The notes under the pieces are model-generated. The model was not told where the DNA came from. It made no database searches and worked only from the letters and a program-made list of their open reading frames with translations. 64,000 nucleotides of DNA from the NCBI RefSeq assembly GCF_000344685.1, contig NW_006920420.1:1106789-1170788 (forward strand). Direction: 5' to 3'. The position numbers and the translations under genes are program-made. Shown piece after piece: positions 34,167-44,904 of the stretch. Every line of letters starts with the position of its first letter. Position 1 is the first letter of the stretch. This DNA is from Gloeophyllum trabeum ATCC 11539 (taxonomy: Eukaryota; Basidiomycota; Agaricomycetes; Gloeophyllales; Gloeophyllaceae).

Positions 34167-36667
34167 TCAGCTATCAGACCCTGTGCTTCGCAGCCTCTTG
34201 CTTGGTCCAAGGTCCCTTTGGGAGCCGGATTGTGTCTTCCAGGAGGAAGATTGCCTTCTCTGAACCTTTGTCACTGAGGGGGAGAGCTCCTCCTGAGTTC
34301 CGAGCGAAGTGTTCGAAAACAGCGGACTGGGCGGGAAACTGAGGTTGGTAAAATCGCGACGCCCTCCCTCCCTGGACGAGGGGTAGATGCCATGCTCAGT
34401 GTAGCTGTCGTGACCCTCCTCGCTTTCCTTGTGTGTCCTCTTACGCCTAGGCGCGCCGTCGCTTGCGACCTCCGTCCTCGAGCGCACAGGAGTAGTGGGA
34501 CCGGATAGGGGGATCTGGGAGCTACCCTCGTCATATCTGCTGGGGTTGCCAAGGGGTTCCACATGTTCTTGTCTGTGTGCTTCATCTTCCACAGGTTCCG
34601 GGACTGCGGCGTCTTCTTCATCCTCGAGATAGGTTCCAGTGCGATACTGCTGCACTGCGCTCATTTGAAGATCGGACCGGCTCCGAGAATCGAGCACGGT
34701 GAGCGGAAGCTCCTGTTCCGGTAAGCTCCTATAAGTTTCTTCGAGAACGGCAACAACAGCGTCGTGTGTGGACTCGTCGTCCACGAAGAGGACCTTGCGC
34801 CACTTACTCAGGCATGGCTTCAGGTCTTCAAAGTAAGGAGCAAATTCGTCAAGGGTGTCTGGCCAATTAGTCCTCCCCTCAACGCAGCCGGACTTGTTCC
34901 TCCCCACCTGCTTGAAACTGCCATAGGTCCAGTCCTTCAATAGCGTCTCTGAAAACAAGATCTTCCGTTCGGAGTTGTTCGGGCCGTCGTAGAGGATACA
35001 GATCCAAATGAGGACGTAGAACCATGACTCTAGGTCCCACTCGGGCCTATGCATCAATGTGCCGTCGGACTTCAGCAAGGCCAGTGCCATGAATGGCGTA
35101 GTGCCCTGAAAGACTGTTAGCATACGCGAGTGAGTCCCTTGGATCGACGGCTACTCACAGTCCGCTCCGCCTGGCCCACTTTCCGCTCCTGACCTGCCGA
35201 CACACCACCTCTGGGATACCGCATTGCATAATCCAAATCAATAAGGAGTCCTCGACGACGACCATTCGCGTCCCTGGAGGCGACCAGCATGATGTTGTTG
35301 ACGCTGATATCCCGATGGAGTATCTCTGCCTCCTCGAGGAGTGCTTTGTGGGCTGCGGGAGAAGATTAGCATGAGCCCTGCGCTGAAGCAGATGATTCGA
35401 GTGACTTGCCTTTGATTGTATCGATGAAAGCACCTATCAACTCTTTCTTGGTTTCGAAGAACGTGATGGGTATCGCATATGGCTCCAGCACCAAGCGTCG
35501 ATGCATCCGGCATTCGGCGTGGAGGGACGGATCACGCGATCGCTTTGCTGAGGCGGGTCGCACCCGGTCGGTCGAGTCGTTCTGGCCTTGAGAAGCGACT
35601 ATTTCTTCATCAACTAGATGGCACACGCCCTCCACGCCCCGCGCCGCTTTTAAAAATTCAGCCTCGGTCGTCGCGCGGGTAACGTCCGTCCAATAGTCTT
35701 TGATAGCGTACGTGGTCCCGTCACGGGTCGCCCGCCAACATGATGTTCCGCGTCCTCGAATAGAATGGCTGTGATAGACCCACTCTTCGATCTCGTACTC
35801 CTTCTTTGCCACAGTCACACATCGACGACCATCTGTCATTGTCGTGATAGTAGCGTCGTACCCAAGGTATTCCTTGCTCGCGAACATAAATGCCGTCAGG
35901 ATCCGCAAGAAAACGCGAGGATGGGCGTTGATGTCGAATGGCTTGGAGGACACCTCGCCGGCGCGATCGATGATGTGCAGAATAATGTCGTACCCCAGGA
36001 TTGACAGCGATGGAACGAACCTGCGACCGTACTGAGACTCGTAGATGAGGCGTACACCTTCTGCCACACATCGGCCAGCATCCCTTTTGTTTTTGGGTTT
36101 GGCATTGTTCTTCAGCTCCCAATGCGATATGACTGTCTCCCAAGCTTGTCGCTCTTCGCCTGAGTCGAATATGAGGACGTCGGGTCGGCGTTTGAATCCA
36201 GGTCCTCCCGGGAGATGGGTTTTGTTTGATGCATAGGCGCCTGTGGCGATTCGGTCGCAAGGTTGGTCCACGATCTCCGCAATCCGCTGGGTGACCTTCA
36301 TGAGAAATCTGGCCAACGCTTCTTCTTGATCTCCGTTATCTGATTCCCTCGTTAGCTGAGGGCACTTGAACCATCTTTTCGCCCGAGGGAAATAGAGACG
36401 ATCCTTTCCAGTGGCCAGCCCCTTGTAAATATCGTCGACGGGTGCAGGAAGGACAGTGTCGGGGAAAATATGTTCAATGAGTAAATCTCTGTTCTGGGAT
36501 TTGTGACCTTCGAGTTCTCTGTCAATTTTGTCCTTCATCGCTTCAACGTTGAACTCAAGCGGTGCCGCAGAGTGTGGTTGAGTGCTCAGCTTGATACCGT
36601 AGGGCGTATTATTCGGCGGAGGGTCGGTGTTCACTTTCCGGATGTCCGGGCGTTGGCTATGCGCCAT
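34167..36667 (-). CDS. FunK1 protein kinase, copy 2
   Basis: Exons complement(34167-35105, 35159-35352, 35410-36667) give 796 aa with phases closing. Intron 1 (35353-35409) has a GC donor (AAAG|GCAAGT) and contains an in-frame stop, so it must be spliced out; intron 2 is GT-AG. Motifs parallel copy 1: FPDTVLPAPVDDIYKG, SHWELKNNAKPK, TYAIKDYW and HRDISVNNIM. The metal-binding motif is changed: LIDLDYAMRY, with DLD where copy 1 has DFD. The Ser/Glu-rich tail has basic clusters (APRRKRTHKESEEG). The family role is unknown; the kinase part is complete and may be active. Confidence 0.88.
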
Positions 36668-37219
36668 GCGGGGAAACGTGAGTGAGGGTAGAAGAGATGC
36701 CAGAAGGAAGCACGCACCTCGAGCTTCGGCTTATATAGGTTGTTTGTTTGGACTGAAGAAGCTATGCACGAAATCAACATCGATCAAATCCACCAAAACA
36801 TGTACAAACCGTAGTAGGTGCCGGTCAGCAATGGACGAAGAGAGAATAAGGGCTGCACAGCAACAGTACACGTGGACGATAACCACCTCGTGTGCAGGCA
36901 GTTTGGGATTTGAGAAGTAAGAGAAAGGGGTTACCCAACGGCAGGGGATCTGCGGGAGATCACAGCTTGATTGTACGGGCGCGTCAGAATGAGTTGTGGC
37001 GCAAACGCGTTCGTCGCGTATGTCACAGCTAATGCGTGACCATTGTCCTGTGTGACAACCGTTCCCCTCGCCATGCCTCCTCCAGGTGTTTGGTTGCACA
37101 GCCACATTTAACTCAGCTACATCTACATCCTCCTCGTCCCACATGTTGAATATTCTTTGTAAATGCTTCGCGGTTCCAGCTGCACAGGTGACCTCTTCAT
37201 CTTTGAGAGGGATGCAAGT
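36668..37219. other. Intergenic upstream of FunK1 copy 2
   Basis: About 550 bp. The minus-strand open frame continues through here from the AKR pseudogene but loses all family similarity, so it is read as noncoding. Confidence 0.45.
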
Positions 37220-38440
37220 ACTGTGATAGGAGGATACATAGTACTCCGCCGGGTAGCGCCCTCCAGCCTCGACAGCATCACTCAACTCTCCTAGGTCTCC
37301 GGTGGACAACTCGATCTCTGCAGCCTTGGCATTTTCCTGTAGTACTGGTCGACTCACATCCCTCGTCCCTGGGATGGGGACAATGTCCGGATATTCTGTG
37401 AACATCCGGGGAAGCGCCGTCTGACGCGGCGTCTCACCGTACTGGTCACCTGTAAGTAGCTCTGAGCTTCTCAACTCCTGAACAAATTCTCGTCCGATAA
37501 TTCGGGCATTCTGTGACTTAGTAGTCTGGAGCGGGCTCTTTGCGAGATCTATACTTCAAAGTCAAAGGTGGTGTGCTCTACAAAGTCGAGACATTGCCAC
37601 TTCGACATACCTCCCCGTGATAAGCCCTTCATCGCATCGCTAGCGCTGCCTCACCGGCATTCTGATAGCCCGACGTTCTAATAGCTTCACGTACCTCTAC
37701 CAAGGGGAGAATATGCCACAATCCCCACGCCGAGCTCTTGTGTCGCAGCAGGGCATCCAGACTCGATAACCTCCGGGTCAAATGGATTGACTACTATCTG
37801 GACGGCAATTATATACTTGATCTTACCTGATTCGACACGTGGGCGGAGGGACTCCACCACGAGTTCTCCGCTGAACAGACGAGCAGCGCCAGAGGATGAG
37901 AGTCGACTACTCAACTCACCATCGATGGGCACCCCAGGATCCACTCGTGCTGGTGATACAAATCGATATAATCCGTGCGACGCGAATTGTCCAATTGTCG
38001 TTTGATGTATGACGGCATGCTGTTCTGTACGGGTTCTCCGCCCCAGGAGTCTGGTCGACCGCGCCGAACTTGGTCGCCAGGAAAATATCCGACTGCCTTC
38101 CGGTGGTCGTGAACCATTTGCGGATCGTCTCGCCTGTCATCCCCCTGAATCCTGCGCCGTCAGTGGGAGAGACAAGCCATATCCTCTATGATACCGTATG
38201 CCCCAGAAGGTAATACCCCCGTCGGCGGTGTAGGTCAGCGTGCCGAGGCATTGCCTTTCATCGGCTATCCCGTAGTACGTGCCGATGCCTGCATGCCTGT
38301 TCAATGTATGAAGACCGGCATATAAATATGAGCGGACTCACCCATCGCCCCATAGCTCAAGGCGCTGACCGATGGCCCATTCGCATCCAGTTTGCGTGTG
38401 AGATAGGAACAGGGGGTCATGTTGACTCAAGCGTAGCCCA
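37220..38440 (-). pseudogene. Aldo-keto reductase (AKR13/yakC-like), broken copy
   Basis: Family order is kept on the minus strand: VSALSYGAMG near 38390, then GTYYGIADERQCLGTLTYTA, ETIRKWFTTTGRQSDIFLAT (38120), TDYIDLYHQHEW (37970), a DPGVPID segment in a third frame, ATQELGVGIVAYSPLGRGT (37690), and DIVPIPGTRDVSRPVLQENA to GGRYPAEYY (37230). Pieces lie in three frames without plausible introns between them, so the gene is dead. Live relatives reduce aldehydes or pyridoxal with NADPH. It is not a copy of the intact AKR at 43316, which belongs to a different AKR branch. Confidence 0.8.
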
Positions 38441-38809
38441 CGCTTTTGAACGGCGGGGAATAACGAGTCCGTGTCTGGTCGCTACACATAAGATTTCCTG
38501 TGACTGCTACCGTACAATCGGCCAAGTCGGGGCGGGCTATCGCGGTCAGCAATACTGGACGAGATGCGCCTGACGTGCGATCTCTTGTCGGAAAATCACC
38601 AGCCGATAGCACAAAGCTTGATGATAAAATCCTGGCTACGAACCAATCTCATCATCGCACGCAGCCCCAGTAACGACCTCGAAGCTCAACATTCTCATCG
38701 CCGGGTGCAAAGAGAGCAGAGGATAATATCCGCGTAAGTCGACGCACCGAAGTCATGAGCAGCGAGCACGCATGAGACTGAGAGGTCCACGACCAGTGAA
38801 GGATGTGGA

Positions 38810-39879
38810 TCAGACAAGCTCTACTTCTCCCCGCGCGAGTAACTGTTCTACAACATAGTAAGGTGTAAGCGATATCTGTCCCTTTTCCATCTCCGAGGTG
38901 CTTCCGCTGCCGGGAAATACGTGAGTAAGCTAGGAATTGTAGGTGTATGGTGCAACGTACTCTGGCAATCGCACTGGCGGGCAATTTGTTCGGGCCATCG
39001 CAAATACAGCCCGCGTCTTGTCAGGTTCGGGGACTGATGTCGAATCAGAATCGACGATGCAGACAGCAAGGCGTTGATGGACACGTACTCATGGGAGGCA
39101 TGAAGGCCGTTTCATCTGCCAAGCCTCTCTGTTCCTCTGGTAAGCTCTGTAGTACCGTCCTGTGGAAGTGGGACTCCACAAGATGGGCGTATCTGAGTAA
39201 ACAGATACATATGAGAACATGGTGCGTTGAAAGGGAATGATGACACGCACCTCCGTGCATGCTGAAGCTCAGTTTCTGACAGTCGCTCCTGTACCTCTGG
39301 TGTGGCCACGATATATCTCGCGTATTTCTCAATCTGGACGACGACACGACCTCTGTTATCACCATTACAATATGTGGAAATCAACAAGATTAGAGATGAC
39401 GAAACTCATACCTTGTATAATCGTGTCCGTACATACGATCGCACGATGAACTTGACGCGTTCGATCTCCGTCTGGGCAAGCATTATCCGAAAGTGCTCCT
39501 CCTCGGACGAGTCAGGGTCCGCTCTCAGCAACTGCACGGTGTCATTCTACTCCAGCCATCCATAAGCCCTCCTCAGACCACCCTCATCACATACAAAATC
39601 CGTACTACTCACCTGTTTCCTGATATGATCCAGCAGTCTCCCCAGCAACACACTCTGCGCAGGCAGAATGTCCGGCGCGTGCCGCTCGTTCATCCAGTGC
39701 CGCGTGAGCTCCTGCAGCTTCGTCTCCTCGCCCGCTTGCAACTCGAACTGCACGGGCGGACCCCGCGCGTCCAGCATATCCTCGTCCTCGTCCGGCGCAT
39801 TGCGCAGGCGGCTCACGAATGAAGGGCCGGCCTGACCGATGACGAGGGGCTCGTCGAGGGACTCGTCCAGCCAGGACAT
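38810..39879 (-). CDS. sld5: GINS complex subunit Sld5
   Basis: Exons complement(38810-38906, 38961-39033, 39089-39192, 39251-39333, 39412-39546, 39613-39879) give 252 aa. The A domain includes ELTRHWMNERHAPDILPAQ, LLDHIRKQ and AQTEIERVKFIVRSYVRTRL, then IEKYARYIV and the helix ending AHLVESHF. The small B domain closes as NCPPVRLPDGSTSEMEKGQI and YYVVEQLLARGEVELV, the classic Sld5 C terminus. Sld5 joins Psf1-3 in GINS, part of the CMG helicase that unwinds DNA at replication forks. Six exons keep phase, and the end is fixed by the last exon. Its start is 219 bp from the tRNA-Gly, divergently oriented. Confidence 0.95.
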
Positions 39880-40097
39880 TCTGGGACGATGTGAAGGAGA
39901 CCTAAAGGAGACCGAGAGGTCTGTGGCCTGCGAGCGCGGTGCAGCTGAGACGATGAGAATACCACGCGTCCGCGACAGGTCCAATTGCAAGAAGTGGATC
40001 GGTAACGCGTATTGACCGGCCCTCAGCAAACCATACTCTGGCTGGCGAGTGAGATAAACTGAGTATGATATATAACTAAAGCACTGCTTGTTATCAT

Positions 40098-40188
40098 GCA
40101 TTAATGGGGTAGTGGTAACCTGGGTCGTTGCCATTCTCGGGCTTGTCCGAAGCTCGACCCGCCGGGGGTTCGATTCCCCCTTAATGCA
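40098..40188 (+). tRNA. tRNA-Gly(GCC) with an intron of about 20 nt
   Basis: The acceptor stem GCATTAA pairs with TTAATGC (40181-40187), discriminator A at 40188. The D arm is GGG-TAGTGGTAA-CCT. The anticodon stem GGTCG pairs with CGACC around the loop TTGCCA-T. The sequence between the anticodon's 3' neighbour and the stem (about 40134-40153) is a canonical-position intron. The T arm is GGGGG-TTCGATT-CCCCC. Anticodon GCC gives glycine. The trailing CCA is not encoded, as usual in eukaryotes. Confidence 0.9.
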
Positions 40189-40383
40189 GAACATCTTATA
40201 CAGGGTTTCTTTTTGGATGTTTCGGGGAAGCTTATCTCAATCCAGGTTTGCCCTCAGCTCATTCAGCACTGTAAGGTTATAAGCAGGAGCTGGCGAGTAA
40301 AGAAAGGGCCCGAGAATAAGGCATAACCCATGGAAGACACGGACCCGTCAATTCATACAAGTACACTTGGCCTACTTCTTCAC

Positions 40384-41500
40384 CTACAAATCAGCTCTGG
40401 CCTCCTCACCAGCCCACGCCCTCCTAATCAGCTCCCTGATCTTCTCCTTCTCGACGGGGCGCGGGTTATAATACGGATTACTAACCGCAATCTCCGCAGC
40501 CCTATCAATATCCTCCTCCTTCATGCCATACTCCCTCAGGCCCCTCTTGACCTTGAGCTTCGCGAGTAGGACATTGACCCCCTTAACCGCGTCGCCCCCG
40601 CCGAACGCCGCGCCGAGGCGCTCCATAACATCGGGGATGGCGGGCGCGTTGTACGCGAGCGCGTGCGGGAGCACGATGGTGTGCGTCTCCGCGTGCGGGA
40701 GGTTGAACGACCCGCCGAGGGCGTGGCAGAGCTTGTGGTGCAGCGCCATGCCGACGCTGCCAAGGCACGTCCCGCAGAGCCAGGCGCCGTAGAGCGCTTT
40801 CTGGCGCGCGGGCACGGAGAGGGGATCCTCGACAATCGCGGGGAGGGAGGAGGTCAGCGCGGAGATGCCCTCGAGGGCGAGGAGGGAGATGATGGGGTTC
40901 GTGTTCTTCGCGTAGAGCGCCTCGACTATGGTAAATGTCAGTTTATGTGGTAGCACCGGATAGTACGCACATACCTGCGTGGGCGATGGCGTTGACGCCG
41001 CTGGTCGCACTCAGCCCCGCGGGGAGGGACATAGTGAGGTCCACATCGTATATGACCGTGCCGGGCAGGATCTTCGGGTCCGTCCTCGTCGTCTTCCTCC
41101 CGTCCGCCGTCTCGCCCAGGATGGGCGTCATCTCGCTCCCGGCGTACGTCGTCGGGATGCAGACGTGCGGGAGCCCCGTGCGCACGCTGATCGCCTTGCC
41201 GAGGCCGATGGTGCTCCCCCCGCCGATGGACACGACGCAGTCCGCGCCGGCCTCCTTAGCATATGCGAGCGCCTTCTCCGTTACGCTCGTGGGCGTGTGC
41301 ATCGTCGCCTCTGTGAAAAGGCCTGCGATCTTGCCGGCGAGCACATCCTTGAGCGCGTTCGCCTGGTCGACCTGCTGCGGGGTGGAGAGCAGGAGCGGCG
41401 CGGAGAGCTTGAGGCGGGCGAGCTCGTCGGGCAGGCGCTGGAGGGTGCCGTTGCCGAAGATGACGCGCGCGGGGTTGGCGTTGTACTCGAAGGTGTCCAT
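40384..41500 (-). CDS. Maleylacetate reductase
   Basis: Exons complement(40384-40925, 40975-41500) give 355 aa, the family's normal size. It belongs to the iron-type alcohol dehydrogenase superfamily: NAD(P)-binding DCVVSIGGGSTIGLGKA, CIPTTYAGSEMTPILGE, DVDLTMSLPAGLSATSGVNA, ALHHKLCHALGGSFNLPHAE and THTIVLPHALAYN. Maleylacetate reductase turns maleylacetate into 3-oxoadipate, the step after ring opening of hydroxyquinol in aromatic (lignin-derived) catabolism. The cytosol is expected, since no signal peptide is seen. No other gene of the pathway (hydroxyquinol dioxygenase, phenol hydroxylase) is nearby. The single 49-bp intron is GT-AG in phase 1. Confidence 0.93.
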
Positions 41501-42036
41501 GTTCGTCGCCCAAAGTAATCAGATAATGAGAGCACTGCGCATCTCGAGGACACTTATCCGAATTATCATTCGAGTCGACGTTCCCCGCAAGATCCGTTCA
41601 CCCTGGGGCCGTGATCGACATTCAACACGTATGGTGCGGGCCAGCTACATAAATGTATGCTTTAATTTGAACTGCTTACTCACAAGTTCAAGCATTTATG
41701 GTTCCACCGTATGAAACAGATGGGAACCTTGGCACATGAATATTGCGTATGGGAGGGATATGATTGATGTTACGGATCCAGACATATCGATATCATTATA
41801 ATTAACGATCATCCGTCTCGACTGGGACTCTCAGATCTGATTGGGTACCCCATTGGAATTTGGAACACCAACAGGAACTGCAACTCTGAGGTCTGTCGGC
41901 GCTCGATAGGGAATTGTAGAATGTTGGCAACGTCTTACACCAGGAAACCCATACGCTTAGCCGGGTACTCTAGCTATGGATTTCGGTAGTCATTGCCCAA
42001 TCAAAAACCCGCTACATAGAAAGAGCATCACGGATA
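41501..42036. other. Intergenic upstream of maleylacetate reductase
   Basis: About 530 bp, with the promoter of maleylacetate reductase and the 3' flank of the APH gene. No gene or repeat recognised. Confidence 0.5.
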
Positions 42037-42974
42037 TCAGTAGGGACAGATGTACTTCCACTGCTCCATTTCCACTGCCAGCTCATCCTCATATCCCGGA
42101 AGCGCACTCGTCAGGATACGCACCCACCCAGTGTACCGTTGTCGGATATAAATGCTTGTCGTCATGTCCCAATATTCTGGCATCCACGCCGCGCAGTCAA
42201 AGTCAATCAGCCCAACGGGTACGTAGTTCTCATCAACTAGGACATTGTTGGGTGCTAGGTCACCGTGCGTGAAGTACACGCGGTAGGGCTTCTTGCGGAT
42301 GCGCTCCGCGAGGGCACGAATCTCCGGGTCCGCCTCGGGAGGTAGAGTGCAGAAATACTGAGCGTGGAACTCCTCCGGTGACGCGAAGGGGCCTACGTAG
42401 TTGCAATGATCTATGCGGTAACTCAGGAAGGGCGTGCCCATAAATCCGCTGACCGCCTGACCGCTGGGAGGGGGTCCTAGGCTGCGCAGCTGTGTTAGCC
42501 AATTGCGAATACTGGCCGAAAACACTTCGAGTTCCCTCTCAGTGAGTTGATTTGCGTTGCGGGGCATCTGAGGAAAGGACTTCCCCGGAACGCGTGTCAT
42601 GAGGATGAATGGGCCTCTGGAGTCGACGAGAACGTCGAGAACGGAAGGTACAGGGATGCTGGTGTTGACGGAGACATACTGTGTGGCGAAGGCCTCCGTA
42701 ACCGTGATAAACGGGCCGTGTTTAGCGTAGAGGCCGAATGGCAAGCGAGAGACGCGTGGCGAGGTTGTCTCGTTGCTGAAACGCATAAGGCATCGATATG
42801 CTGCGAGTCTCAACCACGACGGCATACAACGCCACACGGCCCACAGGATGCTAGATATCGAGGCCCGTCTACACAGAACCAATGGACAATCTCGGATAGG
42901 AGCAGGCGGAGACACACTTACCTGTGGTATACAAAGTCTTCCGGCTTCAGATCTTTATCCTGAAGCAAGCTCAT
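42037..42974 (-). CDS. Aminoglycoside-phosphotransferase-fold kinase (intact copy)
   Basis: Exons complement(42037-42868, 42922-42974) give 294 aa. Exon 1 is only 53 bp (MSLLQDKDLKPEDFVYHR). The ATP-binding N-lobe includes PFGLYAKHG and the hinge GPFILMTRVPGKSFPQMP. The catalytic Brenner motif is THGDLAPNNVLVDENYVPVG, followed by LIDFDCAAWMPEYWDMTTS with the metal-binding DFD. This APH subfamily is large in basidiomycetes; natural substrates are unknown, and antibiotic resistance is not implied. The broken paralogue at 16382-17293 shares its intron position. It is divergent from the AKR gene, sharing a 341-bp upstream region. Confidence 0.9.
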
Positions 42975-43315
42975 CCTGAGCGAATAGGTTTGCGAAAAAG
43001 ATAGGTGGTCCGAACGTGGATACCCCGAGCCTTCCGAAGTTCAAGTTAGTTACTTTAAATTAGTATCACTGTCTGACCTTCCAGTGGGTCGACTTTCTGG
43101 TCACCAGTCCGTTCGCAAGCTCATGCCTTCCATCATTCCGAGACCTAAAAAGGAAAGCGTGTGCATTGCGTACAGGACTGGTCGCGAGTCTAGTGTACAG
43201 GAACAATACAGGAAGTACGAAGATTGGGCAAAGGCCAAGCGGGCTCTTCACAGACTTGGGCTGAGGCTGCAGCTTGACTTCAGTCCGGGCTGTTGAATAG
43301 CGTTTATTGTCCACC
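42975..43315. promoter_or_regulatory. Divergent promoter region of APH kinase and AKR genes
   Basis: 341 bp separate the two start codons, which point away from each other, so both promoters must lie here. No single element could be assigned with confidence. Confidence 0.45.
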
Positions 43316-44646
43316 ATGGCCTTGTCGCTCTCGTCGACCGTTCGTCTGTCTACCGGTACGTCGTCGTCGATCGCTTTGGGCCGGACCGATCTGACCGGGA
43401 GCAGGATACGCGATGCCCCTGCTGGGCTTTGGCGTCTACCAGAATTACAACGCAAAGCCGGCTTGTCTGGAGGCGTTCAAGGCTGGATATCGGTATTGAC
43501 TTTTGCTTTAACTCGAGGTGAATTGGGCTTGACGAGACGTGATTCAGGCATGTCGATTCAGCGCAGGTGTACCGGAATGAAGCGGACGTGGGCGCGGCGG
43601 TCAAGGAGAGCGGCTTGGATCGCGGAGACTTGTTCATCAGTACGTCCATGCGCGTTACGTATTGTTTTCTCTTTTTGAACACCACATATCTCCGACAGCG
43701 ACCAAGTGTGCCAGCAAGACCCATGGCTATGAGAGCACACTGAAAGGCGTCGACGAATCCCTCGCACGCTTCGACTTCAGTAAGTTCGTGTGTCCAAGCA
43801 ACTTACCCCCCCTCACTTACATTCGCTGCCTGCCAGACTACATCGACCTCTTCCTCATCCACGACCCCCTCTCGGGCCCGGAGAAGCGCATGGAGACCTA
43901 CCGCGCCCTCCTCGAGTCGCAGAAAGCGGGCAAGATCAGGACCGTCGGCGTCTCGAACTAGTATGTCCCTCTTCATTCCCCGCTCGGGCGAGGCTGAGAC
44001 GCGTCCGACCCAGCGGTGTGCGCCATCTCGAGGAGATCAAGAACGCCGGACTCCCTATGCCCGCGGTGAACCAGATCGAGGTGAGTTTATCATGTATCTC
44101 CGGGAATGGTGGTCCTGCTCTATCGACCTGCCCTTGATTTCGGTAAAAATCTACATATGCATAGACTCACGCCGGCCCACAGCTCCACCCCTTCTGCCAA
44201 CAAAAGCCCATCGTCTCGTACTGCCGCGAGCACTCTATCGTCGTCCAGGCCTACTGCCCGATCATCCGCGGCAACATGCGCGACCCAGTTATCCAGGAGC
44301 TCGCGAGCAAAGTGTGTTTTATCCGCTATTACCTCATACGTCCTCCCTCCACTCACCGTTCCTATGCGTACATAGCACAACCGCGACCCCGCACAGGTCC
44401 TCCTGCGCTGGTCTCTTCAACGCGGGTAAGCAACTCTACACCTACTCGTGTATTCCTCTGGGCTGTGTCGTTGATGTTGATTGTTGAAGCTTCGTCCCGC
44501 TGCCCAAGTCCGCGACGCCCGCGCGCATCCACTCGAACGCGAAGCTGTACGATTTCGAGTTGTCGAGCGAGGACATGGGGAAGCTGGACGCGCTCGATAA
44601 GGGTAAGGACGGCGCGATTAGCTGGAACCCCGTCGACGCGCCTTAG
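43316..44646 (+). CDS. Aldo-keto reductase (AKR3/AKR5-like)
   Basis: Nine exons: 43316-43355, 43405-43492, 43548-43639, 43699-43779, 43837-43960, 44014-44080, 44183-44311, 44397-44425 and 44490-44646, giving 268 aa. The catalytic tetrad is visible: Asp in RHVDSAQVY, Tyr in VYRNEADVG, Lys in TTKCASKTHG, His in FLIHDPLSG. Other family signs are MPLLGFGVYQ, GKIRTVGVSNYG, MPAVNQIELHPFCQQKPIV and the NADPH-site FVPLPKSATPARIHSNAK. It would be a cytosolic NADPH-dependent carbonyl reductase; its substrate cannot be fixed. It is slightly short because the start is compact. It converges with the UCH37 gene (258 bp between stops). Confidence 0.92.
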
Positions 44647-44904
44647 AGTACGCTGTACAACGTTTGTAGGTAACGGGTCTGGATGGCGAGACTCCTAGTG
44701 AATAAGTGCTGTGGTGGACGATGAACTGTATGTTGTATATCATCATGTATTGTAGATAGGAAGTGAGTCTATTCGCCGATGACCCAGTCCTGACGCATGC
44801 ATTGCATTATCATCCAATCGATAACGCAGGAAAGTTCAAAATACCTCCGGGCAACATATGTACGTATATACGTGCTCCCTAGCAGAGCACTGACCCTACG
44901 GACA

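Larger units (their letters stand above)
31400..36667. repeat. Right arm of large inverted duplication
   Basis: Reverse-orientation counterpart of 21364-26060. In minus-strand order it holds FunK1 copy 2, duplicated noncoding sequence (34100 to 33630), truncated coiled-coil copy C, intact copy B and two copies of the 3' block. It has one more coiled-coil copy than the left arm. Confidence 0.75.

Noticed and set aside
40088..40282. Open frame covering the tRNA region
   Set aside because: It is the tRNA-Gly gene; the frame is accidental.
40384..44646. Metabolic gene cluster of maleylacetate reductase, APH and AKR
   Set aside because: The three genes share no clear pathway, and the region also contains housekeeping genes; adjacency alone is not enough.
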